DNA of 64,000 nucleotides. It comes from Desulfovibrio aminophilus DSM 12254. GTDB taxonomy: Bacteria > Desulfobacterota > Desulfovibrionia > Desulfovibrionales > Desulfovibrionaceae. The notes beneath the pieces are model-generated. The model saw only the letters and a program-made list of their open reading frames with translations. It ran no database searches and was not told the DNA's origin. A program made the position numbers and the translations under genes. The stretch spans positions 62,001-126,000 of the forward strand of contig NZ_AUMA01000007.1 of NCBI RefSeq assembly GCF_000422565.1, in the 5' to 3' direction. The stretch's first letter is position 1; each line of letters begins with the position of its first letter. Shown piece by piece: positions 8,380 to 15,202 of this stretch.

Positions 8380-8877
8380 ATGTCCGATTCCCCCAAACGC
8401 ATCCTCGTGCTCGGAGTGGGCAACATCCTCTACACCGACGAAGGCGTCGGCGTACGTGTGGTCGAACACCTCCAGGCAGGCTATTCCTTCTCCGAAAACG
8501 TCACCCTCATGGACGGAGGCACCTTGGGCACCCGGCTCATGGGCCCCATCCTGGAGGCCGACTTCCTCATCGTCGTGGACGCGGTGCTCGGCGGCGATCC
8601 CCCGGGCGCGATCTACCGTCTCACTGGCGAGGATCTGCGCAAGTCGCTGGCCTTCAAGGATTCCATGCACCAGACCGACCTGGTGGACACGCTCATCTAC
8701 TGCGGACTGGTGGGCAACCGCCCGGACGCCGTTGTCGTGGGCATCGAACCCGAGGACTACCAGTCCATGGCCGTGGAGCTGTCGCCCACCCTTGCCAAGC
8801 GCGTCCCGGACATGGCACAGGTGGTGCTTCGGGAGATCGAACAGGCCGGGGGAGCCTACACCCCGTCGGCCGCTTAG
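8380..8877 (+). CDS. hynD: Hydrogenase maturation endopeptidase (HyaD/HynD family)
   Basis: 165 aa. It begins ILVLGVGNILYTDEGVGVRVVEHL, the family signature with the conserved Asp/Glu that binds nickel. MDGGT and the MHQTD segment provide the other metal-site residues. It is expected to cut the C-terminal extension of HynA once the Ni-Fe centre is loaded. GTG at 8377 and ATG at 8380 are adjacent; ATG is chosen because AGAAGG then lies 5 nt upstream. The position directly after hynBA and before hypC fits a dedicated protease for this enzyme. Confidence 0.92.
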   Translation: MSDSPKRILVLGVGNILYTDEGVGVRVVEHLQAGYSFSENVTLMDGGTLGTRLMGPILEADFLIVVDAVLGGDPPGAIYRLTGEDLRKSLAFKDSMHQTDLVDTLIYCGLVGNRPDAVVVGIEPEDYQSMAVELSPTLAKRVPDMAQVVLREIEQAGGAYTPSAA

Positions 8878-8885
8878 GAGGGCCC

Positions 8886-9143
8886 ATGTGTTTGGCTGTT
8901 CCCGCTGAGATCGTGGAGATCAACGACGGCGTCGCCACCTGCCGCGTGGGCGAAGGGCAAACCACCGTGCAGGCCTCGCTCATGCTCCTGGAGTCCGAGC
9001 CCAAGCTCGGCGAGTTCCTCATCATCCACGCCGGATTCGCCCTGCGCGTCTTGGACCGCCAGGAGGCCCTGGAAAACCTCAAGCTTCTGCGCGACGTGAT
9101 CCAGGCCGCCAAGGAAGCCGGAGTCGAGCAGGACATGCTCTAG
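8886..9143 (+). CDS. hypC: HypC/HupF-type hydrogenase assembly chaperone
   Basis: 85 aa, starting MCLAVPAEIVEI. Cys2 is the essential ligand that carries the Fe(CN)2CO unit from HypD to the large subunit. Length and the acidic C-terminus fit the family. GGAGGG lies just before the ATG, and the gap to hynD is 8 nt, so the two are co-transcribed. The other hyp genes (A, B, D, E, F) are not in the window, so general assembly must be encoded elsewhere. Confidence 0.92.
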   Translation: MCLAVPAEIVEINDGVATCRVGEGQTTVQASLMLLESEPKLGEFLIIHAGFALRVLDRQEALENLKLLRDVIQAAKEAGVEQDML

Positions 9144-9253
9144 CCGGTACCCTCTCGGCTCCTCCCGTTTTCCGCCCTGCGCGCGGCCTCCGGGCCTTGT
9201 GCCTCATCGTCGGCTGGGATAGGATTCCGCCCACGAGAGAGGAGGTTTTTTTC

Positions 9254-9553
9254 ATGACCGACGACACGACCTGCGGGTGCGGCGAGTCCTACATGGACGG
9301 CATGCCGCTGCCGGACATCACGTTCTCCACTTTTGTGCTTTCCCTGAGTTCCCAGGCCCTCATGCACCTGGGCGAGGAGCCCGACCCCGATACGGGCGAG
9401 ACCCAATTCCGGCCGCATCTGGCCAAGCAGACCATCGACATCCTGGCCATGCTCCAGGCCAAGACCGAAAAGGGCCTGGACCCGGATGAGAAGAAGCTCC
9501 TCTGCGGGCTGCTTTACAACCTGCGCATGCAGTACGTGAACAAGGTGAAATAG
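9254..9553 (+). CDS. DUF1844 family protein
   Basis: 99 aa. The pattern PLPDITFSTFVLSLSSQALMHLGE...LAKQTIDILAMLQAKTEKGLDPDEKKLLCGLLYNLRMQYV matches DUF1844, short helical proteins common in Deltaproteobacteria. No function is established. The ATG at 9254 has GAGGAGG upstream; the longer reading frame from 9197 lacks such a site. It ends 1 nt before argC, so the two genes form one transcript. Confidence 0.8.
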   Translation: MTDDTTCGCGESYMDGMPLPDITFSTFVLSLSSQALMHLGEEPDPDTGETQFRPHLAKQTIDILAMLQAKTEKGLDPDEKKLLCGLLYNLRMQYVNKVK

Positions 9554-9554
9554 C

Positions 9555-10610
9555 ATGGCCGAGAAGATCCGCGTGGGCCTGGTGGGCGTCACCGGCTACA
9601 CGGGCATGGAACTGGCGCGCATCCTGGCCTCTCATCCTTCCATGGAACTGGTTCGAGCCACCTCGCGCTCCGAGGCCGGGCAGGCCTTGGAGTCCCTGTA
9701 TCCCTTTCTGCGCGGCACGGACCTGGGCGACCTGATCGTCACCGAGCCGGACCCGGCGGATCTGGCCGGGGCCTGCGAACTCTGCTTTCTGGCCGTGCCG
9801 CACAAGGCGGCCATGGAGACGGCCGACGCCCTGATCCGCGCCGGTCTCAAGGTGGTGGATCTCTCGGCCGATTTCCGGCTGCGGGACAAGGCCGTGTACG
9901 AGGCCTGGTACAAGACCGGACATACCCGCGCGGCGCTTTTGGACGAGGCCGTCTACGGGCTGGTGGAACTCTATGCCGAGGAGGTGCGCCGCGCCCGCCT
10001 GGTGGCCAACCCGGGCTGCTACCCCACGGCCTCCATCCTGGGCTTGGCCCCGGCCCTGTCCGCCGGGCTGGTGGAGACGGGCGACATCGTCATCGACGCC
10101 AAGTCCGGAGCCTCGGGCGCGGGCCGCAAGGCCGCGGTCGCCACGCTTTTCTGCGAGACCCACGACAGCTTCCGGGCCTACAGCCTGCCCACGCATCGGC
10201 ACACCCCGGAGATCGAACAAGAAGTTTCGCGGCTGGCCGGTTCGGACATCACCGTGTCCTTCAACACGCACATCCTGCCCATCGACCGGGGCATCCTGGC
10301 CACCATCTACACCAAGCTCAAGCCCGGCGCGGACGCGGAGCGGGTGCGCGCGGCCTACGAGGACTTCTGCCGCGACAAGCCCTGGGTGAGGCTCTTCCCG
10401 GCGGGCACGCTGCCGGAAACGCGCTGGGTGCGCGGCACCATGTACTGCGATCTGGGGCTGGTGGTGGATCCACGCACCGGGCGGCTCATCATCCTCTCGG
10501 CCATCGACAACCTCTGCCGGGGAGCCTCGGGACAAGCCGTGGCCAACGCCAACCTCATGCTCGGCCTGCCCGTGAACGCGGGTCTGGATATGGCCCCAAT
10601 GATGCCGTGA
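9555..10610 (+). CDS. argC: N-acetyl-gamma-glutamyl-phosphate reductase
   Basis: 351 aa, the usual length. The N-terminal Rossmann motif is GVTGYTGMEL. The catalytic Cys155 lies in ANPGCYPT, and later motifs are DAKSGASGAGR, LPTHRHTPEIEQ and SAIDNLCRGASGQAVQN-like (here GQAVAN). It reduces N-acetylglutamyl phosphate to the semialdehyde with NADPH in arginine synthesis. It is the last gene before a strong bidirectional terminator. The one-base gap to the DUF1844 gene suggests translational coupling. Confidence 0.96.
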   Translation: MAEKIRVGLVGVTGYTGMELARILASHPSMELVRATSRSEAGQALESLYPFLRGTDLGDLIVTEPDPADLAGACELCFLAVPHKAAMETADALIRAGLKVVDLSADFRLRDKAVYEAWYKTGHTRAALLDEAVYGLVELYAEEVRRARLVANPGCYPTASILGLAPALSAGLVETGDIVIDAKSGASGAGRKAAVATLFCETHDSFRAYSLPTHRHTPEIEQEVSRLAGSDITVSFNTHILPIDRGILATIYTKLKPGADAERVRAAYEDFCRDKPWVRLFPAGTLPETRWVRGTMYCDLGLVVDPRTGRLIILSAIDNLCRGASGQAVANANLMLGLPVNAGLDMAPMMP

Positions 10611-10627
10611 GGCGCTGGCCACACCGC

Positions 10628-10670
10628 ATCCAAAAAGAAAGGCTCCCGGAGGAGCCTTTCTTTTTGGATT
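10628..10670. terminator. Bidirectional intrinsic terminator between argC and the HesB-like genes
   Basis: A palindrome of about 19 bp per arm (ATCCAAAAAGAAAGGCTCC, loop CGGA, then its complement) gives A-tracts and T-tracts on both sides. It serves argC on the plus strand and the GRE/HesB operon on the minus strand. Confidence 0.9.
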
Positions 10671-10681
10671 TCGTCCCAACC

Positions 10682-10981
10682 TCACGCGGGTGGCTGCAGC
10701 GCGGTCAGAACAGTCTGCTTGTTCTCATCAAGGGTCAGCATGTAGGACTTGCCGTGCTTCAGCAGGAAGTCCTTTTCCGCGATGAACGGGACGCCGTCGA
10801 CGTCGATCCGTTCATCCTCGCCCTCCACGGCTTCCTCAAGACCCAGACCAAGCATGATCTTGCTGTGGCAGCCGCAGCCGGCCTTGTACTCACGCAGGCG
10901 CACGCAGGCGTCTTCTTCCTCGTCACTCAGCATGTTCCTGAGTTTCTTGAGAATTTCTTCAGTCGTTTCGACCGAGAACAT
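10682..10981 (-). CDS. HesB/IscA-like iron-sulfur protein, cysteine form
   Basis: 99 aa. The motif EYKAGCGCHSKIMLGLGLEE (Cys36 and Cys38, with Cys26 upstream) is a HesB/IscA-like core of the ErpA/IscA type involved in Fe-S cluster carriage. ATG at 10981 has GGAGGAACG-type spacing; a longer frame to 11107 has no support. It is the last gene of the GRE operon, 149 nt after its selenocysteine paralog. The two are about three quarters identical in protein and nearly identical over long DNA stretches, so it is a tandem duplicate. Around codon 38 it keeps the GGTCT loop sequence of the paralog's SECIS but not a full stem. Probably cytoplasmic; its partner may be the nearby activase. Confidence 0.8.
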   Translation of the reverse strand: MFSVETTEEILKKLRNMLSDEEEDACVRLREYKAGCGCHSKIMLGLGLEEAVEGEDERIDVDGVPFIAEKDFLLKHGKSYMLTLDENKQTVLTALQPPA

Positions 10982-11130
10982 CGTTCCTCCTTTTTGGGTG
11001 TCGCATGGTGACGGGCACATGCCCGTTTTCCGAGACGTTCCAGGGCAATTGCTTTTCGAACGTACCGTGCGCGCGGGAGGGCCGATTCGGCGCGAAGCGC
11101 CTGTCATTCTCGAGGAAACGGCGCGGCCCG

Positions 11131-11427
11131 CTATGGCGCGGCGGTAGCGTTCAAAACGGTCTGCTTGTTCTCATCAAAGGTCAGCGTGTAGGACTTGCCG
11201 TACTTCAGCAGAAAGTCCTTTTCCGCGATGAACGGGACGCCGTCGACGTCGATCCGTTCATCCTCGTCCTCATCGGCTTCTTCCATGCCCAGACCGAGCA
11301 CGATCTTGCTGTGTCACCCACCGCCTACCTTGTACTCGCGAAGGCGCACACAGGTGCCTTCGTCCTCGTCCGCCAGCATCTCGCGGAGCTTTTCGAGGAT
11401 TTCATCCGTTGTTTCCAGTGTGAACAT
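11131..11427 (-). CDS. HesB/IscA-like selenoprotein (in-frame TGA at codon 38)
   Basis: 98 codons plus stop, if TGA at 11314-11316 is read as selenocysteine. Upstream of TGA the product is a HesB-like N-terminus ending EYKVGGG; downstream the frame continues HSKIVLGLGMEE to a TAG at 11131-11133 with no other break. The tandem paralog has Cys at exactly this residue, and its other motif cysteine (Cys36) is Gly here. A SECIS-like hairpin follows the TGA. The ATG at 11427 has GGAGG 4 nt upstream and lies 20 nt after the activase gene. HesB-like selenoproteins are a known class in selenium-using anaerobes. A standard gene caller would give a 37-codon fragment. Confidence 0.8.
11283..11316 (-). 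promoter_or_regulatory. Candidate bacterial SECIS element directing Sec insertion
   Basis: On the mRNA, UGA is followed by 18 nt, then the loop GGUCU, flanked by UCGUGCUC and GGGCAUGG, which pair over 8 bp (with G-U pairs). A U stands at position 14 after the UGA. From memory, the E. coli fdhF SECIS has the same 18-nt spacing, the same GGUCU loop and the same U, the bulged base read by SelB. The match is hard to explain by chance. Confidence 0.75.
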
Positions 11428-11447
11428 TGTTCCTCCGTTTTCCGTCG

Positions 11448-12344
11448 TTAAACGATGACGGGCTTGAGCCCATATCTTCCAAAGCGCTCCTCGACCGCCC
11501 TGAGCTCCTCGGGGGTATACTGGCGCAGAGGCGGCATGGACAGGTTGAGCGCGAGGTATTTGTTTCTTCCGAAGAAATGGCACGGCATGATCTCGATCTC
11601 GTGACGGTGGAATTCGCCAAAGAAGTCGGCCATCGCCGCGAGATTTTCCTCCGTGTCGTTCAATCCCGGCATGAGGGGCATGCGGATGCGCACCTTGGTG
11701 TCGGAGCTCAAGGCGTTCCGCATGTTCTTCAATATGAGCGCGTTGCCCTGTCCGGTCAGGGCCTTGTGACGTTCGGGGTCCATGTGCTTGCAGTCGAAGA
11801 GCAGCAGATCGGCCAGCCTGATCGTTTCGCTGAAGCGGTCTTCCGGGCAGCAGCCGCAGGTGTCCACAGTGCAGTGGTAGGCCTCGTCATGCGCCTGTTG
11901 CAGCAGGGCGAGGAAAAAATCCCCGCCGGCCGTCGGTTCTCCGCCTCCGAACGTCACGCCCCCGTCGGAATTGAGGTAGAAGAGTTCATCCTTGCGGACG
12001 ACCTCCATGACTTCCTCCACGGTCATGATCTTGCCGGACATGACCCGGGCCTGGCGGGGGCAGACTTCCGTACAGACGCCGCAGTCGGTACATTTTTCCG
12101 GATCGCGCCCGAACTTGCCGTTTTCAAGAAGCACGACCGCGCCGTTGGGACAGGCATTGGCGCACGCGCCGCAGCCCGTGCAGAGATTCTCGAAGTACAT
12201 CATCTGCGGCGCGAACTTCTGCGACTCGGGATTGCTGCACCAGATGCAGTGCAGGGGGCAACCCTTGAGAAAGACAGTCGTCCGCAGGCCGGGGCCGTCC
12301 TGCACCGACATCCGTTGAATATTGTATACCATTCCCTCTTGCAT
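11448..12344 (-). CDS. Glycyl radical enzyme activating protein (radical SAM)
   Basis: 298 aa. The radical SAM motif is CPLHCIWC (C29, C33, C36), as in GRE activases. Two ferredoxin-type clusters follow: C55, C58, C61, C65 and C85, C88, C91, C95. This two-cluster insert is typical of activases for non-pyruvate-formate-lyase GREs. GGGEP and later barrel motifs are present. It abstracts hydrogen from the glycine of the partner GRE. The ATG at 12344 (GGAG about 9 nt upstream) fits the family start; the ORF itself extends to 12431. It lies 91 nt after the GRE gene, with a strong hairpin between, and 20 nt before the selenoprotein gene. Confidence 0.93.
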   Translation of the reverse strand: MQEGMVYNIQRMSVQDGPGLRTTVFLKGCPLHCIWCSNPESQKFAPQMMYFENLCTGCGACANACPNGAVVLLENGKFGRDPEKCTDCGVCTEVCPRQARVMSGKIMTVEEVMEVVRKDELFYLNSDGGVTFGGGEPTAGGDFFLALLQQAHDEAYHCTVDTCGCCPEDRFSETIRLADLLLFDCKHMDPERHKALTGQGNALILKNMRNALSSDTKVRIRMPLMPGLNDTEENLAAMADFFGEFHRHEIEIMPCHFFGRNKYLALNLSMPPLRQYTPEELRAVEERFGRYGLKPVIV

Positions 12345-12386
12345 GGTCAGGAACTCCGAGTCGATTTGATGAGGCGGGAACCAAAG

Positions 12387-12424
12387 AAGGGGGACGCCGC
12401 GGCAGCGGCAACGGCGTCCCCCTT
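12387..12424 (-). other. Hairpin between the GRE and activase genes
   Basis: Thirteen-base perfect arms AAGGGGGACGCCG / CGGCGTCCCCCTT enclose a 12-nt loop just after the GRE stop codon. On the minus strand it is followed by CTTTGG, a poor U-tract. It may be a leaky terminator or an RNA-stability hairpin that keeps GRE message more abundant than activase message. Confidence 0.65.
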
Positions 12425-12435
12425 GGGGCATAGGG

Positions 12436-14937
12436 TCAGTTGGCCTGCGCGTATTCCGTGCGCTTCACGATTTCGTCCTGTACGCCCTTGTCGAGGCGGG
12501 TGAAGTAGGCGCTGAAGCCCGCCACGCGGACCACGAGATTCTTGTAGTCCTGCGGGACTTCCTGGGCCTTCTTCAGGGTGGCGGAGGTCACGACGTTGAA
12601 CTGGATGTGCGATCCGCCGAAGTCGCAGTAGGTCTTGATGAGCGAAGTCAGCAGGCGCGTTCCGGCGGGGCCCTCGAGAGCCGCGGGCACCAGCTTCACG
12701 TTGAAGTGGTTCGCGCCGTAACGAACCGTGTCGATGGCCTGGGCGCCGGACTTGATGAGGGCGGTGATGCCCTCATGGTCGGTGCCGGGCATGGCGGAGA
12801 CGGAACCGTCGGTGAGCGCGACGCCCGCCTTGCGTCCGGTCGGCAGGGCGCCCATGAGCGCGCCGAAGTAGTTGTGGTACGAGAGGGAGTAGGCGTCCAG
12901 CGGCGTGCGGTAGCCGAAGCAGTCCGGACCGATGGAGTTGTGGATCTCGTCCACGTCGCGGTAGTACTGCTGAACGAAGGCTTCGGTTTCGGGGTAGTCG
13001 TTGCCGTGTTTGGGCGCCTCGTAACACATCCTGCGGATGTCCTCGAAACCTTCGAAGTTGGCCTTGATGGCCTCCATGAGCTGGGCCATCGTGATCTTCT
13101 TGGTGTCGAACACGAGGTGCTTGATGGCCAGCAGGGAGTTGGCCGCGTCGACGCCGGCGGTCATGATCGGGTTGACCTGCGGGTAGCGGGTGCCGCCCGC
13201 CTCTTCGCACTTCCCCTTGTCGATGCAGCCGTCGTACATGACCGAGCGGAGCACGCTGGGCACCACCTGCAGGCGCGCCATCTGGGACAGGTCGGAGTGC
13301 TTGCGGGAGATGCCGAAGAGGTGCTTCAGCTGCTTCTTGTAGGCCTCGTAGACCTCATCGAAGCTCTTGAACTCGGTGAATTCGCCGGTTTCGATTCCGA
13401 GCTGCTTCTTGGTGGTCGGATCCGTGCCGTTGTACATCACCATTTCGATGATCTTCGCGAGGCACGGCTGGTCTTCCTGGGTGATGAAGCTGCCCTTGCC
13501 GCAGATGCCCGTGGACACGCAGCCGTAGTTGCCGCAGTTGCGGGCGTCTTCCAGGGTGATGCCGCCTTCATACTGGGCGAAGCGGGCGAGGGTGCGCTGG
13601 ATCACGACGTTGTTGTTGAGGATCTGGGGCTGTCCCGAACCGCCGCGGATGCATTGCACGACCTTGCTCATGTAAGCATCCGACATCTTGGGATGATAGA
13701 GCAGCGTCAGCGTGGGCTGGATGCCGCGCACCTGGATCTGTGTTTCGAGCAGGAGTTCCTCCAGCTCGGTGCTGGCGTCGTTGCCGTCCTTGTCCACGCC
13801 GCCGATCGTGATGGTCTGGCCGGTGTGGCCGGAGAGGGTCTTGGCGTAGGAGCCGCCCTGATACTCACCCAGCTCCATGTGCTTGATCCACTGCATCTTG
13901 AGGAGGGCGACAACCTGTTCGCGGCTGAGCTTTCCTTCGTCGAGGTCCTTCTTGTAGAAGGGATACATATACTGGCCGTAGCGGCCCGGGGAGGTGGCGC
14001 AGGCCATTTGTTCGGTCTCGATGCACAGATGCATGAACCAGAAGGACTGGACGGCCTCACGGAAGTTGCGCGCCGGGAACTCGGGAACGCGGCGGCAGAT
14101 TTCCGCGATTTCGAGCAGCTCGGCCTTGGTCTTCGGGTCGGTTTCCGTCTCGGCGGTCTTTTCCACCAGTTCGGCGTAGCGGTGGGAATGGGCGACCACG
14201 GCCTCGCAGACCACGATCATGGCGCGGTAAAGATCGAAGCGCTCCTTGTCGTCGAGGGTGGTGGGGCAGTTGCGCAGACGATCCTTCAGGTCGTCGATGA
14301 TTGCGCGCATTCCCTCATTCAGCGCCCTGGGGTAGTCGGCGATGCCGGAGCCGCTCGCGACGCTGACGTTCTCGTAGTACATGCCCCCCTTGTGGTAGGC
14401 GGAGGGGTTGAAGCCGAACATGTCCTTGAACATCTTGTTGTTCAAGTCGATGCAGGTGCGGCCCTTCCATTCCTTGTAAGTCTGCTGGAGAAGCTCCTCG
14501 GTTTCCTGCGGGATCTTCATTTCGCCGAGAGAGGCCATCTTGGCCATCTGCATCTCGTCCTTGATCCACTGCACGTTCCACTCGGGATACGGGAGCACGC
14601 CGCAGCGGGCGCTGGTGAGGGTGCCGACGATGGGGTTGCCGTCGAGAAAGATCTTCTTCTTGAGGAGCACGCGCTCAAGCAGCTTGGCGCGAATGTAGAC
14701 GACCGGCTCCCCCGCGAATTCCTTGTATACGTCGTGCAGGTGCTGAAGGCGCTCGGCGTCCATGACCTGAGGCGCGTTCATCAGGAACTCCATCTGTTCC
14801 TTGAAGCGCGAATTCATGGTCTCCCAGTTGAGCTTGTATTCCTTTGGTCCCGTCGCCACCTTGTTCATGTCGAACGTCATGTTCGCCACTTCTTCGATGG
14901 CTTGCTTCTTGGAGCTGGAGAAAGGAAGCGTCGTCAT
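12436..14937 (-). CDS. Glycyl radical enzyme, substrate unassigned (4-hydroxyphenylacetate decarboxylase-like clade)
   Basis: 833 aa. The radical glycine is in VVRVAGFSAYF, and the thiyl cysteine is in GNYGCVSTG (Gly809 and Cys475, counted from the ATG at 14943). The C-terminal block NVVTSATLKKAQ...RVAGFSAYFTRL...QDEIVKRTEY resembles HPAD-type enzymes. HPAD, CutC and glycerol dehydratase have Glu two residues after the Cys, but here it is Ser, so those reactions are not supported. No HPAD small subunit is adjacent. ATG at 14937 is chosen because GGAGG lies 7 nt upstream; ATG 14943 is almost on top of it. Driven by a sigma-54 promoter and co-transcribed with the activase and two HesB-like genes. 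An APC permease nearby suggests an amino-acid-like or small organic acid substrate. Confidence 0.9.
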   Translation of the reverse strand: MTTLPFSSSKKQAIEEVANMTFDMNKVATGPKEYKLNWETMNSRFKEQMEFLMNAPQVMDAERLQHLHDVYKEFAGEPVVYIRAKLLERVLLKKKIFLDGNPIVGTLTSARCGVLPYPEWNVQWIKDEMQMAKMASLGEMKIPQETEELLQQTYKEWKGRTCIDLNNKMFKDMFGFNPSAYHKGGMYYENVSVASGSGIADYPRALNEGMRAIIDDLKDRLRNCPTTLDDKERFDLYRAMIVVCEAVVAHSHRYAELVEKTAETETDPKTKAELLEIAEICRRVPEFPARNFREAVQSFWFMHLCIETEQMACATSPGRYGQYMYPFYKKDLDEGKLSREQVVALLKMQWIKHMELGEYQGGSYAKTLSGHTGQTITIGGVDKDGNDASTELEELLLETQIQVRGIQPTLTLLYHPKMSDAYMSKVVQCIRGGSGQPQILNNNVVIQRTLARFAQYEGGITLEDARNCGNYGCVSTGICGKGSFITQEDQPCLAKIIEMVMYNGTDPTTKKQLGIETGEFTEFKSFDEVYEAYKKQLKHLFGISRKHSDLSQMARLQVVPSVLRSVMYDGCIDKGKCEEAGGTRYPQVNPIMTAGVDAANSLLAIKHLVFDTKKITMAQLMEAIKANFEGFEDIRRMCYEAPKHGNDYPETEAFVQQYYRDVDEIHNSIGPDCFGYRTPLDAYSLSYHNYFGALMGALPTGRKAGVALTDGSVSAMPGTDHEGITALIKSGAQAIDTVRYGANHFNVKLVPAALEGPAGTRLLTSLIKTYCDFGGSHIQFNVVTSATLKKAQEVPQDYKNLVVRVAGFSAYFTRLDKGVQDEIVKRTEYAQAN

Positions 14938-14992
14938 GGTCATTCCTCCCGATTGGCAAGTGGTGCGATTATGTCCGCCAGCTCGTGGCGCT

Positions 14993-15008
14993 CTCCGCCA
15001 TTGCGGAG
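14993..15008 (-). other. Small inverted repeat in the GRE 5' leader
   Basis: CTCCGC and GCGGAG arms around CATT lie between the predicted transcription start and the GRE start codon. It could form a short leader hairpin; no function can be assigned. Confidence 0.4.
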
Positions 15009-15025
15009 TTTGTGATATTTTGCAT

Positions 15026-15044
15026 TAGCAGGAGGTATGCCAGC
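15026..15044 (-). promoter_or_regulatory. Sigma-54 promoter of the GRE operon
   Basis: Read on the minus strand, TGGCATACCTCCTGCT has GG and GC separated by exactly 10 nt, matching the -24/-12 consensus TGGCAC-N5-TTGCW. It lies about 85-100 nt before the GRE start. The neighbouring gene is a sigma-54 activator. Upstream DNA to 15200 is very AT-rich, with TTTTTTCGAA at 15143-15152 as a possible activator site. Confidence 0.75.
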
Positions 15045-15202
15045 ACTATTTTTGTTTGTATTAATTTGATATAATTGATTTTTTTATCAAAAACCCGGAA
15101 CGGTGGGCGCAACAAATTTTTAGATTGAGAAAGTTTTTTTTCTTTTTTCGAAGATTTTTTCCGCAGTCGAGGCGCTGCGAAGGGAGCGATGGGGGACGGG
15201 GA

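Noticed and set aside
11314-11583. Truncated 89-codon protein ending at the TGA
   Set aside because: The true start is 11427, and homology continues past the TGA; better explained as part of a selenoprotein gene.
12436-14937. Assigning the GRE as choline TMA-lyase, glycerol dehydratase or isethionate lyase
   Set aside because: The Cys-x-Glu base typical of those eliminases is missing, and the sequence is nearer the HPAD-type group; none of their usual partner genes is present.
12607-15015. Long plus-strand frame (802 codons) opposite the GRE gene
   Set aside because: It is antisense to a clear GRE, rich in Val/Gly/His with no domain, no ribosome site; a typical high-GC shadow.
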